Numbered from the stretch's first letter, positions 1 to 8,927 are shown. The stretch is 64,000 nt of DNA from JALSRK01 sp964461995 (GCA_964461995.1 CAYWXL010000003.1:56826-120825), one strand, 5' to 3'. A program made the numbers and translations. Notes: a model not told the origin generated them from the letters alone.

Positions 1-307
1 CGTAGCCCGCGCCGCCGATCCGCAGCTCGAAACGCCGGCTCAATCCCAGCCGCAGCAGTGGCAGCGGGGCGGCGTTCGTGACCCATCGGGCGCCTTGTTC
101 CGTGTGGCGCACGCTGGCGAATCCGAGCTCCAGTTGCAGCAATCCTGGACCTACAACCTCGGTCGAGTCAGTGAAGTCAGGGCGGTCGGTCACGAGTTGT
201 CCACGGTCCGGAGGATCCCTGCGGCGCTCACGCGGGTCTGGGGTTTCCCCGGCTGGCGCCGGGCCAGCCGCCAACACAGCCAACAGAACGAAGCTCGCTG
301 CTCTCAT
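1..307 (-). CDS. Outer-membrane 'transporter' family protein, N-terminal part
   Basis: The reading frame starts at the ATG at 307 and runs off the left edge, so only about 102 residues are visible. A GGAGGA ribosome-binding site sits 4-5 bases before the ATG. The N-terminus is a short signal peptide (MRAASFVLLAVLAAGPAPA). It is followed by 'LVTDRPDFTDSTEVVGPG' and 'LQLELGF', the hallmark start of the putative MetA-pathway/transporter beta-barrel family. By family this would be an outer-membrane channel-like protein; its substrate cannot be told. It is divergent from the TPR gene to its right. Confidence 0.7.
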   Translation of the reverse strand, partial: MRAASFVLLAVLAAGPAPAGETPDPRERRRDPPDRGQLVTDRPDFTDSTEVVGPGLLQLELGFASVRHTEQGARWVTNAAPLPLLRLGLSRRFELRIGGAGY

Positions 308-352
308 TGCATCCTCCTCGCCCCCGGAGAACAGTTGACTATAGATTAGCAC

Positions 353-383
353 AGGCGAAAAGCATAGTTAATCATTTTCGCCT
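353..383. promoter_or_regulatory. Inverted repeat in a divergent promoter region (possible operator)
   Basis: AGGCGAAAA at 353-361 is perfectly inverted as TTTTCGCCT at 375-383, with a 13-base AT-rich spacer. It lies between the starts of two divergent genes (307 minus and 526 plus). Symmetry and position suggest a protein-binding site. No regulator gene is adjacent, so this is inference. Confidence 0.4.
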
Positions 384-525
384 TACTATGGTTCACACCC
401 GCGCTGGCGGCCATTGCGTGAGATTAGGGAGAGCCGCCCCGGCCTTTCGGGCTTGGGTGCCCAGGCGGCGGGAGCTTGCTCCCGGTTCCGCGTCGGCCTC
501 GGAGGGGCGCTATCATACGAGTCAG

Positions 526-2157
526 ATGAAGGCGTTTCCTCTGGTGGCGGCGCTCCTGGTCTCTGCCGGGGCGTTCGGGGCCGAGTGGAGCCGGTTCGTC
601 TCCGGGCCGTTCGAAGTCCTCAGCAGAGCTGGGCAAAGGCCGGCGCGGGAGATCCTCACCGAGCTGGAACAGGTTCGGCACGCTCTCGGCACGGTCCTCG
701 AAAAGCAGGATCTCGAGGCGGTGTGGCCGATGCAGGTAGTGGTCTTCGCCTCGGAGCGTGATTGCCGCGGCTGTTTGCTCGGCCGGTGGTTCGAGCGCCG
801 GGACAAATGGATGCTCGGAACGGTCCGGGGGCGGCCGCTTCCGCACGGGCAGCTCGCCCAGATTCTTCTCGACGCGAACACCCGAAGAATGCCCGAAGAA
901 GTGGAGCGGGGGCTGACGGCGCTGTTTTCCACGATTCAGGTTCAGGGCGTGCGGGTCACGCTGGGAAGGCCGGTGGCGCAGCCGGACCTCGACTGGGCGC
1001 GGATGCACATGCTGCTCGTGGATCCGGAATACAGCGTCCGCACTCCCGTGCTCCTCGCCAACCTCCAGCAAGGCGCTGACTGGCACGTCGCATACAAGAA
1101 CGCTTTCGGTAAGACGCCCGAGGAGATGGAAGGGCTGGTGAAAGCCTATCTGGCGGCTGGACAGTTTCCGGTCCGCGAGTTTTCCGGAGCGCCGGTCTCG
1201 CCGAAGCGGTTTCGTCCCCGCGACTACCGCCCCGAATACATCGAGACCGCCGTGGCGGATCTAAAGCAGGGAGAGGCAGCGCGGGCCGCGTACGAGGCGG
1301 TGCTGTCCAAGTACGGCGACTACCCGCCGGCGCTCGAAGGCCTGGAGCGGTTTGAAGCCGCCGTGAAGGCGGGATCGCGTAGCGCCCGCTGCCTGGTGGA
1401 ATACGCCAAGAGCCTCCAGGCTCCGGCGCTCGCCCGGCCCGCTCTGGTGCGAGCCACGGAGCTGAATCCGCGGTGGGCCGTGCCTTGGGCGCTGATGGCG
1501 GATCTGGAGACCAACGCCGCTCTGAAGATCCGCGATTTGAAAAAGGCCACGGAACTGGATTCCCGGAACCTGGCTTACTGGGAAGCCTTATCGCAGGCGT
1601 ACTTGGACGCCGGGGACATCCGGCAGGCGAGCATCGCCCTGGGCGGGGCGATGCGGGCGGCCCGGACGCCGGAGGAGCGCGAGAAGTACTACCAGAAGCG
1701 CCTCCGGCTGGAGGAGCGCCGGGCGGAACAGCGCGTGCGGTCCCGCCAGTCCGACCTGATCCGCAGGCGCCGTACCGAGGCCCGCCGCCTCCGCGAGGAG
1801 TGGGAAGAGATGTTGCGGCGCGCCCGGGAGGCCGAAGAAACGGCTGGGGGCGAGGAAGCGACGGACGTGGTCGAGTGGTGGGACGATCCGCGGCCGAAAG
1901 CGAAGATCTGGGGCTTGTTGAAGGAAGTCGAATGCACGCGCGGGCCGGCCCGGCTGGTGATCGAGGACAGTGACGGCAAGCTTACCCGGCTGGTCGTGAA
2001 GGACCCCGGCAAGGTGGTGATCATGGGCCGGGAGCCGAACGCCACGCTCGGCTGCGGGAAGCAGAACCCGCCCCGGCCGGTAGCCGTGGAGTACTACAAG
2101 CCGTCGCAGCCGGGGGGCAAGAGCGCAGGTGAAGTCGCTGTGGTCGAATTCCAGTGA
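526..2157 (+). CDS. Secreted TPR-repeat protein
   Basis: A protein of 543 residues with a signal peptide (MKAFPLVAALLVSAGAFGAE). This is the reason for choosing the ATG at 526 over an in-frame codon 219 bases upstream. The N-terminal region ('FEVLSRAGQRPAREILTELEQVR') resembles the domain before the TPRs in many acidobacterial proteins. Residues about 220-390 contain helical tetratricopeptide-like repeats, followed by a basic Arg/Glu-rich coiled stretch. The C-terminus ends in a small beta-rich domain around 'VECTRGPARLVIEDSDGKLTRL'. It is probably an exported scaffold; no enzymatic motif is visible. The MFS gene starts two bases after its stop. Confidence 0.75.
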   Translation: MKAFPLVAALLVSAGAFGAEWSRFVSGPFEVLSRAGQRPAREILTELEQVRHALGTVLEKQDLEAVWPMQVVVFASERDCRGCLLGRWFERRDKWMLGTVRGRPLPHGQLAQILLDANTRRMPEEVERGLTALFSTIQVQGVRVTLGRPVAQPDLDWARMHMLLVDPEYSVRTPVLLANLQQGADWHVAYKNAFGKTPEEMEGLVKAYLAAGQFPVREFSGAPVSPKRFRPRDYRPEYIETAVADLKQGEAARAAYEAVLSKYGDYPPALEGLERFEAAVKAGSRSARCLVEYAKSLQAPALARPALVRATELNPRWAVPWALMADLETNAALKIRDLKKATELDSRNLAYWEALSQAYLDAGDIRQASIALGGAMRAARTPEEREKYYQKRLRLEERRAEQRVRSRQSDLIRRRRTEARRLREEWEEMLRRAREAEETAGGEEATDVVEWWDDPRPKAKIWGLLKEVECTRGPARLVIEDSDGKLTRLVVKDPGKVVIMGREPNATLGCGKQNPPRPVAVEYYKPSQPGGKSAGEVAVVEFQ

Positions 2158-2158
2158 A

Positions 2159-3355
2159 ATGGCCCCCCGGGTCTCACTCCGCTGGGTGGCGATCATCGTC
2201 ATCGCGTTCTCGAGTTTCTTGAACTACTTGGACCGGCAGCTCCTGCCAGCGCTGGCCCCGACGCTCCAAGCCGAGTTCGGCCTCTCGAACGCGGGCTATG
2301 GGCTGGTGCTCTCCGCCTTTTCCCTGGCTTACGCGCTGTGCGCCCCTTTGGCTGGATGGGTGGTGGACCGCCTAGGCTTGGAGCGGGGAATCGTACTGGT
2401 GGTGGCCCTGTGGTCCTTGGCGGGGATGGGCACGGGCTTCACCGCTGGGCTGGCCGGATTGCTCCTGGCGCGCGCCCTGCTCGGCGCGGGCCAGGCCGGG
2501 GGCGTCCCGTCGAGCGGAAAGGCGGTGGCCATGTATCTGCCCCCGAGCGAGCGGGCGCTCGGCACTGCAACCACGCAGATCGGTTTGAGCCTTGGGGCCA
2601 TCGCCGCGCCGCTGCTGGCGAGTTGGTTCGCCGCGGGGTGGGGATGGCGGGCGGCGTTCGTTTTCACTGGGGCGCTGGGGTTCGCGTGGATTCCGGTCTG
2701 GCTGGCCGTTTCGAGACGGATTCCTCCTGAAGCCGGGTCCTCGCGTCATGAGGTCTCAGTGCGCGGCCTGCTCCGGGATCCGCGGCTGTGGGGGCTGGTG
2801 ATCGCCACCCTTCTTTACATGAACCTCTACAGCCTCTGGAGCAATTGGACAACCGTATATCTGGTCGAAGCCCGTGGGATGAGCGAGCTGGCGGCCAACC
2901 GCGCCTTTGCCTGGATCCCGCCGCTGGCGGCCAATGCCGGAGGACTGGCCGGCGGATGGGTCGCCCTGCGTTGGATGCGCCGGGGCGTCCCGGCGCTGGC
3001 CGCACGCATGAGAGTGAACGTCTGGTGCGCGGCGCTGCTGCTAGGCACGGCGGCTGTCCCGTGGGCTCCCACGACCGTTGCGGCGGTGGCGCTGATCTGC
3101 GGCAGCTTCTTCTTCGTCACCGCGATGAGCGTGAACGTCTACGCCATGCCGCTCGACTTGTTTGGCCCGGAACGGGCAGCGCTGGCGACGGCCGCTCTCA
3201 CCGGGGCTTACGGCCTTATGCAGACCTTCGCCTCGCCGGCCATCGGCGGCCTTGTGGACCGTTTCGGGTTCGGCGTCGTCTGCGCCGGCGGGGCGGTCCT
3301 GCCGCTGGGCGCCGTCGCCGTGCTCCAGCGGCTGACGGTGCGGGAGGAGTCATGA
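2159..3355 (+). CDS. MFS transporter (ACS-like)
   Basis: A 398-residue hydrophobic protein with about 12 predicted membrane helices. The N-terminal 'NYLDRQLLPALAPTLQAEF' and loop 'GWVVDRLG' match the anion:cation symporter/hexuronate branch of the major facilitator superfamily. It probably imports an organic anion or sugar acid across the inner membrane, but the substrate cannot be read from sequence. The start is the ATG just after the TPR stop; an upstream in-frame ATG would overlap that gene. Its stop overlaps the next gene as ATGA, suggesting translational coupling. Confidence 0.85.
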   Translation: MAPRVSLRWVAIIVIAFSSFLNYLDRQLLPALAPTLQAEFGLSNAGYGLVLSAFSLAYALCAPLAGWVVDRLGLERGIVLVVALWSLAGMGTGFTAGLAGLLLARALLGAGQAGGVPSSGKAVAMYLPPSERALGTATTQIGLSLGAIAAPLLASWFAAGWGWRAAFVFTGALGFAWIPVWLAVSRRIPPEAGSSRHEVSVRGLLRDPRLWGLVIATLLYMNLYSLWSNWTTVYLVEARGMSELAANRAFAWIPPLAANAGGLAGGWVALRWMRRGVPALAARMRVNVWCAALLLGTAAVPWAPTTVAAVALICGSFFFVTAMSVNVYAMPLDLFGPERAALATAALTGAYGLMQTFASPAIGGLVDRFGFGVVCAGGAVLPLGAVAVLQRLTVREES

Positions 3356-3825
3356 ACCCGGAGAGCTCGTCCGCGGAAAATCGTCATTGCCCGAGCGTCG
3401 GCGCCGGAGAGGGCTGCCGCGTCCGGCAAGCCGCGGAGGTCGATCTCGAAGCGATCGGCCGGATCCAGGCCGCCTCCCCCACCGCCGCCCGATGGAGGCC
3501 GAAGGACTACCTTGGGCATTTGTGCCTGGTGGCCGAGGAGAGCGGCGGTATCGCCGGATTCATTGTCGCGCGGGAAGCGGCCGGCGAGTACGAGATCCTC
3601 AACCTGGCGGTCGCGCCGGACCGACGGCGCCGCGGCGTCGGCCGGCAGCTGCTTTCGGCGCTCCTTGGGCGCGTTTCCGGCCCTGTCTTTCTCGAGGTAC
3701 GGGCATCCAACCGGGCCGCGCGGCGCCTGTACGAGTCTTGCGGTTTTCACCCCGTGGGAATACGGGAAAACTACTACCGGGACCCCACGGAATCGGCTAT
3801 TGTAATGAGGTTTCAATCGTGCTAA
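3352..3825 (+). CDS. GNAT N-acetyltransferase, RimI-like
   Basis: A 157-residue GCN5-related acetyltransferase. Motif A is clear in 'LAVAPDRRRRGVGRQLLSALL' (acetyl-CoA pyrophosphate loop RRRGVG). The following 'VFLEVRASNRAARRLYESCGF' and 'RENYY' match RimI, the ribosomal-protein S18 alanine acetylase. Its ATG overlaps the MFS stop by four bases. RimI often sits beside tsaB/tsaE, but that context is absent here, so the substrate remains open. Confidence 0.8.
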   Translation: MNPESSSAENRHCPSVGAGEGCRVRQAAEVDLEAIGRIQAASPTAARWRPKDYLGHLCLVAEESGGIAGFIVAREAAGEYEILNLAVAPDRRRRGVGRQLLSALLGRVSGPVFLEVRASNRAARRLYESCGFHPVGIRENYYRDPTESAIVMRFQSC

Positions 3826-3974
3826 GGTTCGAAGTGAAAGGGCGGTTTCTGGCGGCCGCCCTTCCCGGCTTCACGATGATCGCCGTCGCGCAGAGCCTTA
3901 AGTGGCTGAACCGCAATCCCCTCACACCGCGCGACGGATTCCAACCCCATAAGGGCACCAAGGGAGAGACTTCT

Positions 3975-4208
3975 ATGGAGAGACTGAGCCAAGAGGAGCT
4001 GAAAGCGCATCTGATGGAAACCGATGAGGAATTCCGGCGCCTGGCGATGGCCCATTCCGAGTATGCCCGGAAGATCGAGGCCATTGAATCGCTGCCTCAT
4101 CCTTCCCCGGAACAGCAGTTGGAAGAAATCAAGCTGAAAAAACTGAAGCTCCATGCCAAGGATCTGATGGCCCAGATTATGAGCCGTCACATGGCCGGGG
4201 CACACTAG
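3975..4208 (+). CDS. Small DUF465/YdcH-like coiled-coil protein
   Basis: A 77-residue charged helical protein. It has the 'EEFRRLAMAHSEYARKIEAIE' helix and a second 'EEIKLKKLKLHAKDLMAQIM' helix, the two-helix pattern of the DUF465/YdcH family. An AGGGAGAG ribosome-binding site precedes the ATG at 3975. It is followed by a strong hairpin, so it probably ends the transcript. The family has no firmly known function. Confidence 0.75.
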   Translation: MERLSQEELKAHLMETDEEFRRLAMAHSEYARKIEAIESLPHPSPEQQLEEIKLKKLKLHAKDLMAQIMSRHMAGAH

Positions 4209-4257
4209 AGTCCGTTGGGTGCGCTCAATCCGTTCTGAGTTCTGGGAGTGGTGTACG

Positions 4258-4292
4258 GGCCCGGGCCGTTCGGCCCGGGCTCAATCATTTTT
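4258..4292. terminator. Rho-independent-type hairpin between convergent genes
   Basis: GCCCGGGCC (4259-4267) and GGCCCGGGC (4272-4280) form a perfect 9-bp GC stem with a 4-base loop, followed by TCAATCATTTTT. It lies 50 bases after the stop of the small plus-strand gene and before the end of the minus-strand aminotransferase, so it may serve both. The T-run is displaced by about six bases. Confidence 0.6.
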
Positions 4293-4366
4293 GCCGGACT
4301 GAGAAAAGCCAGGCTGGCCGAGGGCTGGAGAAGCGGGGAGAGCAAGCGCCGCCAGCCGGCGCTCTG

Positions 4367-5530
4367 TCAGCGCGAGCGCAGGAACTTGTCGATCCTCTCG
4401 ACGGCTTCCATCAAGTTTTCGTAACTGTTGGCGTAGCTCAGGCGCAAAAAGCCTTCCCCATAGGCGCCGAAAGCGGTGCCTGAGAGACCCGCGACGCCCG
4501 CCTCATTGAGCAGCGCGTCCGCCAGCTCCTTCGATCGCATGCCCGTGCCTGTGATGTTGGGGAACGCGTAGAAGGCGCCCCGGGGCAGATTGCAGCGGAA
4601 CCCAGGCAGTTCATTGAGTCCCTTCACAAAAGCGTCCCGCCGGCGCTTGAATTCCGCCACCATCCGCTCCGATTCCTCTTGCGGGCCGGTCAGCGCCGCC
4701 ATGGCCGCCCGCTGGGTGAAGGTGGCGGTGCAGGAGTTCGAATTTACCATCAATTTGTTTACCGCCTCGGCCAGCCACACGGGCATCACGCCATAGCCGA
4801 TGCGCCATCCCGTCATGGCGTAGATCTTCGAGAAGCCGTCGAGGATGATGGTCTTTTCCTGCATGCCCGGCAGCGAAGCGATGGAGAAGGGGCGTTCCTC
4901 GTAGTAGATTCGCGAGTAAATCTCGTCGGAGAGGATGATGAGATCGCGGTCCCGCACCAGGTCGGCGATGGCGATGATGTCTTCTTTGGGGATAAGGCCG
5001 CCGGTTGGGTTCTGCGGCGAGTTCAGCACGATCATCTTGGTCCGGTCCGACAACCTGTCTTCGAAGACGTTCAAATCGAAAGAGAAACCCCGGTCTTCCA
5101 ACAGCGGTATCGGCACCGGCCTGGCCCCGCAGACTCCGATCATCGACTCGTAGATGGGAAACCCCGGGTTTGGGTAGATGACTTCGTCACCCTTTTCAAG
5201 CAGCGCCAGCATCGGGAAGAAAATGATGGGCTTCCCGCCGGGGACCACACAGACGTGCTCCGGCCCCACTTCGATACCTCGCGTTTCGGAAATGTGCCGG
5301 GCGATGATCTCACGGAGCTCTGGCAGACCCTGTGTCGGGCCGTAGTGCGTCCACCCTTCGTCAAGGGCCCTCTTGGCGGCTTCCCGGATGTGGGCGGGGG
5401 TGTCGAAATCGGGCTCGCCCAGCTCCAGGTGAATCACCCGCTTACCCTGAGCTTCGAGTTCGCGCGCTCTCACCAAAACTTCGAACGCCGTCTCCACGAG
5501 GATCTTGTCCATTCGAGCCGCCAGTTTCAT
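4367..5530 (-). CDS. Class I/II pyridoxal-phosphate aminotransferase
   Basis: A 387-residue fold-type I aminotransferase of the aspartate-aminotransferase (AspC/PatA-like) group. The PLP lysine is Lys235 in 'DGFSKIYAMTGWRIGYG'. Other landmarks are Asn174 in 'SPQNPTGG', Asp202 in 'SDEIYSR' and the arginine in 'LRLSYANS' for the substrate carboxylate. The start at 5530 (MKLAARMDK) was chosen because the family begins near 'MDKILVETAFEVL'; longer in-frame starts add non-family sequence. It stands alone on the minus strand. The amino-acid specificity is not determinable. Confidence 0.9.
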   Translation of the reverse strand: MKLAARMDKILVETAFEVLVRARELEAQGKRVIHLELGEPDFDTPAHIREAAKRALDEGWTHYGPTQGLPELREIIARHISETRGIEVGPEHVCVVPGGKPIIFFPMLALLEKGDEVIYPNPGFPIYESMIGVCGARPVPIPLLEDRGFSFDLNVFEDRLSDRTKMIVLNSPQNPTGGLIPKEDIIAIADLVRDRDLIILSDEIYSRIYYEERPFSIASLPGMQEKTIILDGFSKIYAMTGWRIGYGVMPVWLAEAVNKLMVNSNSCTATFTQRAAMAALTGPQEESERMVAEFKRRRDAFVKGLNELPGFRCNLPRGAFYAFPNITGTGMRSKELADALLNEAGVAGLSGTAFGAYGEGFLRLSYANSYENLMEAVERIDKFLRSR

Positions 5531-5610
5531 GCCTGTGTGTCCTTTATCGGGGGCGAGGCCAAACTCCATCATAGCGCTGGCCGGTCCCGGCTCCTGATCC
5601 GGAAAAACAG

Positions 5611-5640
5611 TTGTTCCGGCGCGGCAGGGCGGCGTAATAC
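5611..5640 (+). promoter_or_regulatory. Possible sigma-70 promoter for the ECF sigma operon
   Basis: TTGTTC (5611-5616), an 18-base spacer and TAATAC (5635-5640) lie 65 bases before the sigma-factor start. The match to -35/-10 consensus is moderate, and GC-rich genomes give such matches by chance. Confidence 0.3.
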
Positions 5641-5705
5641 TATGAGAGCAGGACGGTCTGCACTGCACGGATGGGCAGGCGCGCGCGTCATCGTTAATAG
5701 AAGCG

Positions 5706-6281
5706 ATGAGTGCGCTGGCCGGAAGATTGACCGGGGGAAGCATGGGCGAGGCGCTCCCGCAGGTTCTCGAGGAATCGGCCGAAGAGAGAAGCCGGTTCAT
5801 AACCCAGAACCTGCAGCGAATCTTTGTGCAAATCTACCGGATCGTCGGCAACGTCGATGACGCCCAGGATCTCACTCAAGAAGCGTTCATCAAGGCTCTG
5901 CAGCGGTCCGGACAGCTCAAGGACACGCGGAAAGCCGCCCATTGGCTTTCCCGGATCGCCACCAACACGGCCATCGATTTCCTGCGCCGCAACAGCCGGG
6001 TGAACTTCTGCGAAGTCGATGAGCTCCCGGAGGCATTGCGCAGTCCCGAAGGCGAGGACCCGGAGCAGTTGGTGCTCCGCGGCGAACAGCGGCAGGTTCT
6101 GGAGGCCGGCTTGGCCCAGCTCACGGTGAAGGAACGCACGGCGCTAGTGCTTCGGGACATCGAGGGACTGCCGGCGGCGGAGGTCGCCGCCCGGCTCGGT
6201 TGCTCGAAGGCCACGGTACGCTCGCACATCGCCAACGCCCGGATCAAGTTCCGGCGTTACCTCGAAAGGAGGAAGCCATGA
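5706..6281 (+). CDS. ECF-type RNA polymerase sigma factor
   Basis: A 191-residue sigma-70 family ECF factor. Region 2 is 'IYRIVGNVDDAQDLTQEAFIKAL...HWLSRIATNTAIDFLRR'; region 4 is 'LTVKERTALVLRDIEGLPAAEVAARLGCSKATVRSHIANARIKFRRYL', a clear helix-turn-helix. The start at 5706 gives a short extension; the ATG at 5742 has a better GGGGAAG ribosome-binding site and is a credible alternative. The stop overlaps the next gene, a zinc-finger anti-sigma factor, as ATGA. This is the usual organisation of an autoregulated sigma/anti-sigma unit. Confidence 0.9.
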   Translation: MSALAGRLTGGSMGEALPQVLEESAEERSRFITQNLQRIFVQIYRIVGNVDDAQDLTQEAFIKALQRSGQLKDTRKAAHWLSRIATNTAIDFLRRNSRVNFCEVDELPEALRSPEGEDPEQLVLRGEQRQVLEAGLAQLTVKERTALVLRDIEGLPAAEVAARLGCSKATVRSHIANARIKFRRYLERRKP

Positions 6282-6841
6282 GGCACCCGGAACGCGCAGA
6301 GTTGGCTCTGGCCGCCGGCGGGGACCTGCCGTTTTGGCGGCGGTGGATCGTCCGGTGGCATCTGCGGGGATGCGGGCGCTGCCGGAGCGAGGTGGAAGAG
6401 TTCGGCGCCGTCCGGAGGGAGTTGGCTTCCGAGGGCGGGCGACTGCCCGAGCAGCTCAATTGGGATCGACTGGCGGCGGAGATGCGCGCCAATATCCAAG
6501 TCGGCTTGGAAGCGGGGCGATGCGTTTCTCCGGCGCCGCCTCGAGGCCGGAACATCGGATGGCGGATCGCGGCAGCGTTGGCATCGTTGACGCTCGTGAT
6601 CGTGAGCGGGTGGCTGTTCCATTTCGCTGGGTTCCGCCTGCACACCACCGAACCCATCACGCCAGCGGTGGCGGCCACCGCCGAGGGTATTGAAGTCCAG
6701 GATGCAAACGGATCCCTGGTGCTGCGGCACCGGAGTGAGGAACCGGTCTTGTTGTCGGTCACCACCGACGGGGCCATGACCGCGTCCTATTTCGACGACG
6801 AGACCGGCATGGTGACGATCAACAATGTTTACGTCTATTAG
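6278..6841 (+). CDS. Membrane zinc-finger anti-sigma factor
   Basis: A 187-residue protein with an HxxxCxxC zinc motif (HLRGCGRC) near residue 28, the mark of zinc-binding anti-sigma (zf-HC2) proteins. One membrane helix follows at about residues 92-112 ('IAAALASLTLVIVSGWLF'), then a periplasmic C-terminal part of about 75 residues. It overlaps the sigma gene by four bases, so it is the likely antagonist of that sigma factor. The next gene overlaps its 3' end by 17 bases. The signal sensed by the periplasmic part is unknown. Confidence 0.8.
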   Translation: MRHPERAELALAAGGDLPFWRRWIVRWHLRGCGRCRSEVEEFGAVRRELASEGGRLPEQLNWDRLAAEMRANIQVGLEAGRCVSPAPPRGRNIGWRIAAALASLTLVIVSGWLFHFAGFRLHTTEPITPAVAATAEGIEVQDANGSLVLRHRSEEPVLLSVTTDGAMTASYFDDETGMVTINNVYVY

Positions 6842-7931
6842 ACTCGTCCCCCTCGCGGCGGTGATGTTCGCCTGGTCCGCCACCGCTCAGGTGGCCGGCA
6901 CGGAGAAGCTCCGCATCGATTTTCCGCCGGAGTCTCCCGTGGCCGTGGTGTCGATGGACTGGGGTTCCTCGAAGGCCGAGGCCCGCGGTGGAGCGATGGT
7001 GGTGGAGCTGGATACCTCGCTGACGCTCCGGAACACCGGACAGCGGGCGATTCGCGGGATAACGCTCATGGTGCTGGCTCAGGAGGTCACGCCCGGCGGG
7101 AAGGCAAGCGTCACCGTTCCGAGTCTGAACGTGGCGCCGGGCGAGGTCTTCCCCGTTCGGATCAACCTCCGTCTGCTCCGCCCGTTGCAGCGCGGCAACG
7201 GCGCTCTGGTCACCGTGAGCCTGGACGGCATCCTTTTCGACGACTTGAGCTTCTATGGACCGAACCGTCTGGATTCCCGGCGAATCCTGACGGTCTTCGA
7301 ACTGGAGGCCCGCCGGGACCGGGAGTATTTCAAGCGGGTGCTCGCCGAGCGCGGTCCCGAAGGGCTGCAGCAAGAGGTGTTGTTGAGCCTCGCCCGGCAG
7401 TCCGAACGCCCGCGGATCGGCATCCGGGTCGCCCGGCGGGTGACCAACCTGGCAGGGGCCCAGGACTACCGGATCGCCGCCCTGAGGATCCCCGGCGCCC
7501 CGGTCGAGGCGGTCACCGGATCCTCGCGGATGAACACCCGGATGGCGGACGCCCCGCGGCTGGTCCTGCGGAACCTGTCGGACAAGAAGGTACGGCACGT
7601 GGCGCTGGGTTGGATCTTCAAGGACATGCGGGGCCGCACCATCGAGGCGGGCACGGTGCCGGCGAAGGTGGATCTCGATCCCGGCGCCACTATCGAAGTG
7701 CGCGGCGATCGGGCGTTGCACTTCTCTCAACCGCTCATGGTGGAGAGCATGTCCGGCTACATCGGTTACGTCGAATTCGCCGACGGAGAGATTTGGATTC
7801 CGTCGCGGGAGGATCTGGCCTCGCTGGGCTTGGACCGGATCGTCTCACCCTCGCCCGAAGAGCAGCGCCTCACCAACCTTTACCGCAAGAGAGGCTTGAA
7901 AGCCCTCATCGAGGAACTGAACCGGTTCTGA
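6825..7931 (+). CDS. Secreted protein of unknown function in the sigma operon
   Basis: A 368-residue protein with a signal peptide (MFTSIRLVPLAAVMFAWSATAQ). The body is rich in predicted beta strands: 'VELDTSLTLRNTGQRAIRGITL' and 'RLVLRNLSDKKVRHVALGWIFKD' look like two related immunoglobulin-like segments. The first 17 bases overlap the anti-sigma gene, so the three genes are translationally linked. I do not recognise the family. By context it may be a periplasmic partner or target of the sigma/anti-sigma pair, but that is inference. Confidence 0.65.
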   Translation: MFTSIRLVPLAAVMFAWSATAQVAGTEKLRIDFPPESPVAVVSMDWGSSKAEARGGAMVVELDTSLTLRNTGQRAIRGITLMVLAQEVTPGGKASVTVPSLNVAPGEVFPVRINLRLLRPLQRGNGALVTVSLDGILFDDLSFYGPNRLDSRRILTVFELEARRDREYFKRVLAERGPEGLQQEVLLSLARQSERPRIGIRVARRVTNLAGAQDYRIAALRIPGAPVEAVTGSSRMNTRMADAPRLVLRNLSDKKVRHVALGWIFKDMRGRTIEAGTVPAKVDLDPGATIEVRGDRALHFSQPLMVESMSGYIGYVEFADGEIWIPSREDLASLGLDRIVSPSPEEQRLTNLYRKRGLKALIEELNRF

Positions 7932-8000
7932 GCCTGCCCACGGCGCCACCACCCATCAGCGGCCCCCGCAGCTCTCTTCCCTGAGGCGTCCATCTAGGCG

Positions 8001-8927
8001 CTACAGGTGGAACTCCTGGCCCACCGCCGAAACGGCGATGCGGTCGCTCTCGCTGCCAGCGGCTGCAAAGAACCGTTGAATCGGCTCCGCTACCGGCTCG
8101 TCGCTCAGGCGGAAGGTCTGGTGGTGGACAGGGACGAAGAATTCGGCTCCTGCTTCGTTCCCCATGCGCCAGGCTTGTTCCGGCGTGCAGTGGTATCGGA
8201 TCCACGGATTGTAGGCGCCGATGGGCATGATGGCGAGGTCGATCCCGCGCCGGGAGCGGATCTGCCGGAACAGAGTGGTATCGGCCGTATCTCCGCCGAA
8301 CATCACGCGGTAGCGCCCGCAATCGATCAAATAGCCGTTGTAGCCCCGGTACGTGTCGGTGCGCATGCGCGCTCCCCAATGGTTCACTTCGAAGGCCCGA
8401 ATGGCAGCCGGCCCTACCTCGAACCGGTCGCCCCACCGCATCTCGTGTACGAACTGATAGCGTTCGGGACGCAGCAGGTCGGAGGTTTCCCAGGCGGTGA
8501 TCACCGGCGTCGTCGGGTCTTCGAGCCGCCGTAGGCTGGGGATGTCGAAATGATCCATGTGCGCATGGGATAGCAGGATGAGATCCGGTTTGGGCAACTC
8601 GGCCGGTCGCAGCGCCGGCGCCACGAGCCGTTTGACGCCCAGGGTGAGCGGCCCCACGTTCAACCCGGCGCGTTCGCTGAAGACCGGATCGGTGAGTATC
8701 GTAAACCCGTCGATCTTCAGCAAGCACGTGGTGTGACCCAGCCAGGCGATATGGAGGCCGCGGTCCGGCCACGCCAATGGGTCAGGCCGTTGCGGCGGAT
8801 CCTCGACCGGCCGGTTCCATTCGCGGAAGTATTGATTCCAAAAACGCGGCGCGGCCCGGTAGAGCATGGCCCCGGTGGCCGCCAGTCCCGCTGCGCTCAA
8901 TCCACCCAGAACTTTTCTTCGTGTCAC
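8001..8927 (-). CDS. Exported MBL-fold metallo-hydrolase (NAPE-PLD/UlaG-like)
   Basis: A 308-residue metallo-beta-lactamase-fold protein. The metal site is H121-x-H123-x-D125-H126 ('HAHMDHFD'), with further ligands in 'EVNHWGAR', 'FGGDTAD' and 'PVHHQTF'. The layout ('IAWLGHTTCLLKIDG' then 'LTDPVFSERA') is that of the NAPE-phospholipase D/UlaG-like branch. The N-terminus 'MTRRKVLGGLSAAGLAA' looks like a twin-arginine-type or membrane-anchoring signal, placing it in the periplasm. The substrate (phosphodiester or lactone) cannot be decided. Confidence 0.85.
   Translation of the reverse strand: MTRRKVLGGLSAAGLAATGAMLYRAAPRFWNQYFREWNRPVEDPPQRPDPLAWPDRGLHIAWLGHTTCLLKIDGFTILTDPVFSERAGLNVGPLTLGVKRLVAPALRPAELPKPDLILLSHAHMDHFDIPSLRRLEDPTTPVITAWETSDLLRPERYQFVHEMRWGDRFEVGPAAIRAFEVNHWGARMRTDTYRGYNGYLIDCGRYRVMFGGDTADTTLFRQIRSRRGIDLAIMPIGAYNPWIRYHCTPEQAWRMGNEAGAEFFVPVHHQTFRLSDEPVAEPIQRFFAAAGSESDRIAVSAVGQEFHL

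Noticed and set aside
4258..4292. Reading the GC hairpin as a riboswitch or operator
   Set aside because: It sits downstream of both flanking genes and has a T-rich tail, which fits a terminator better.
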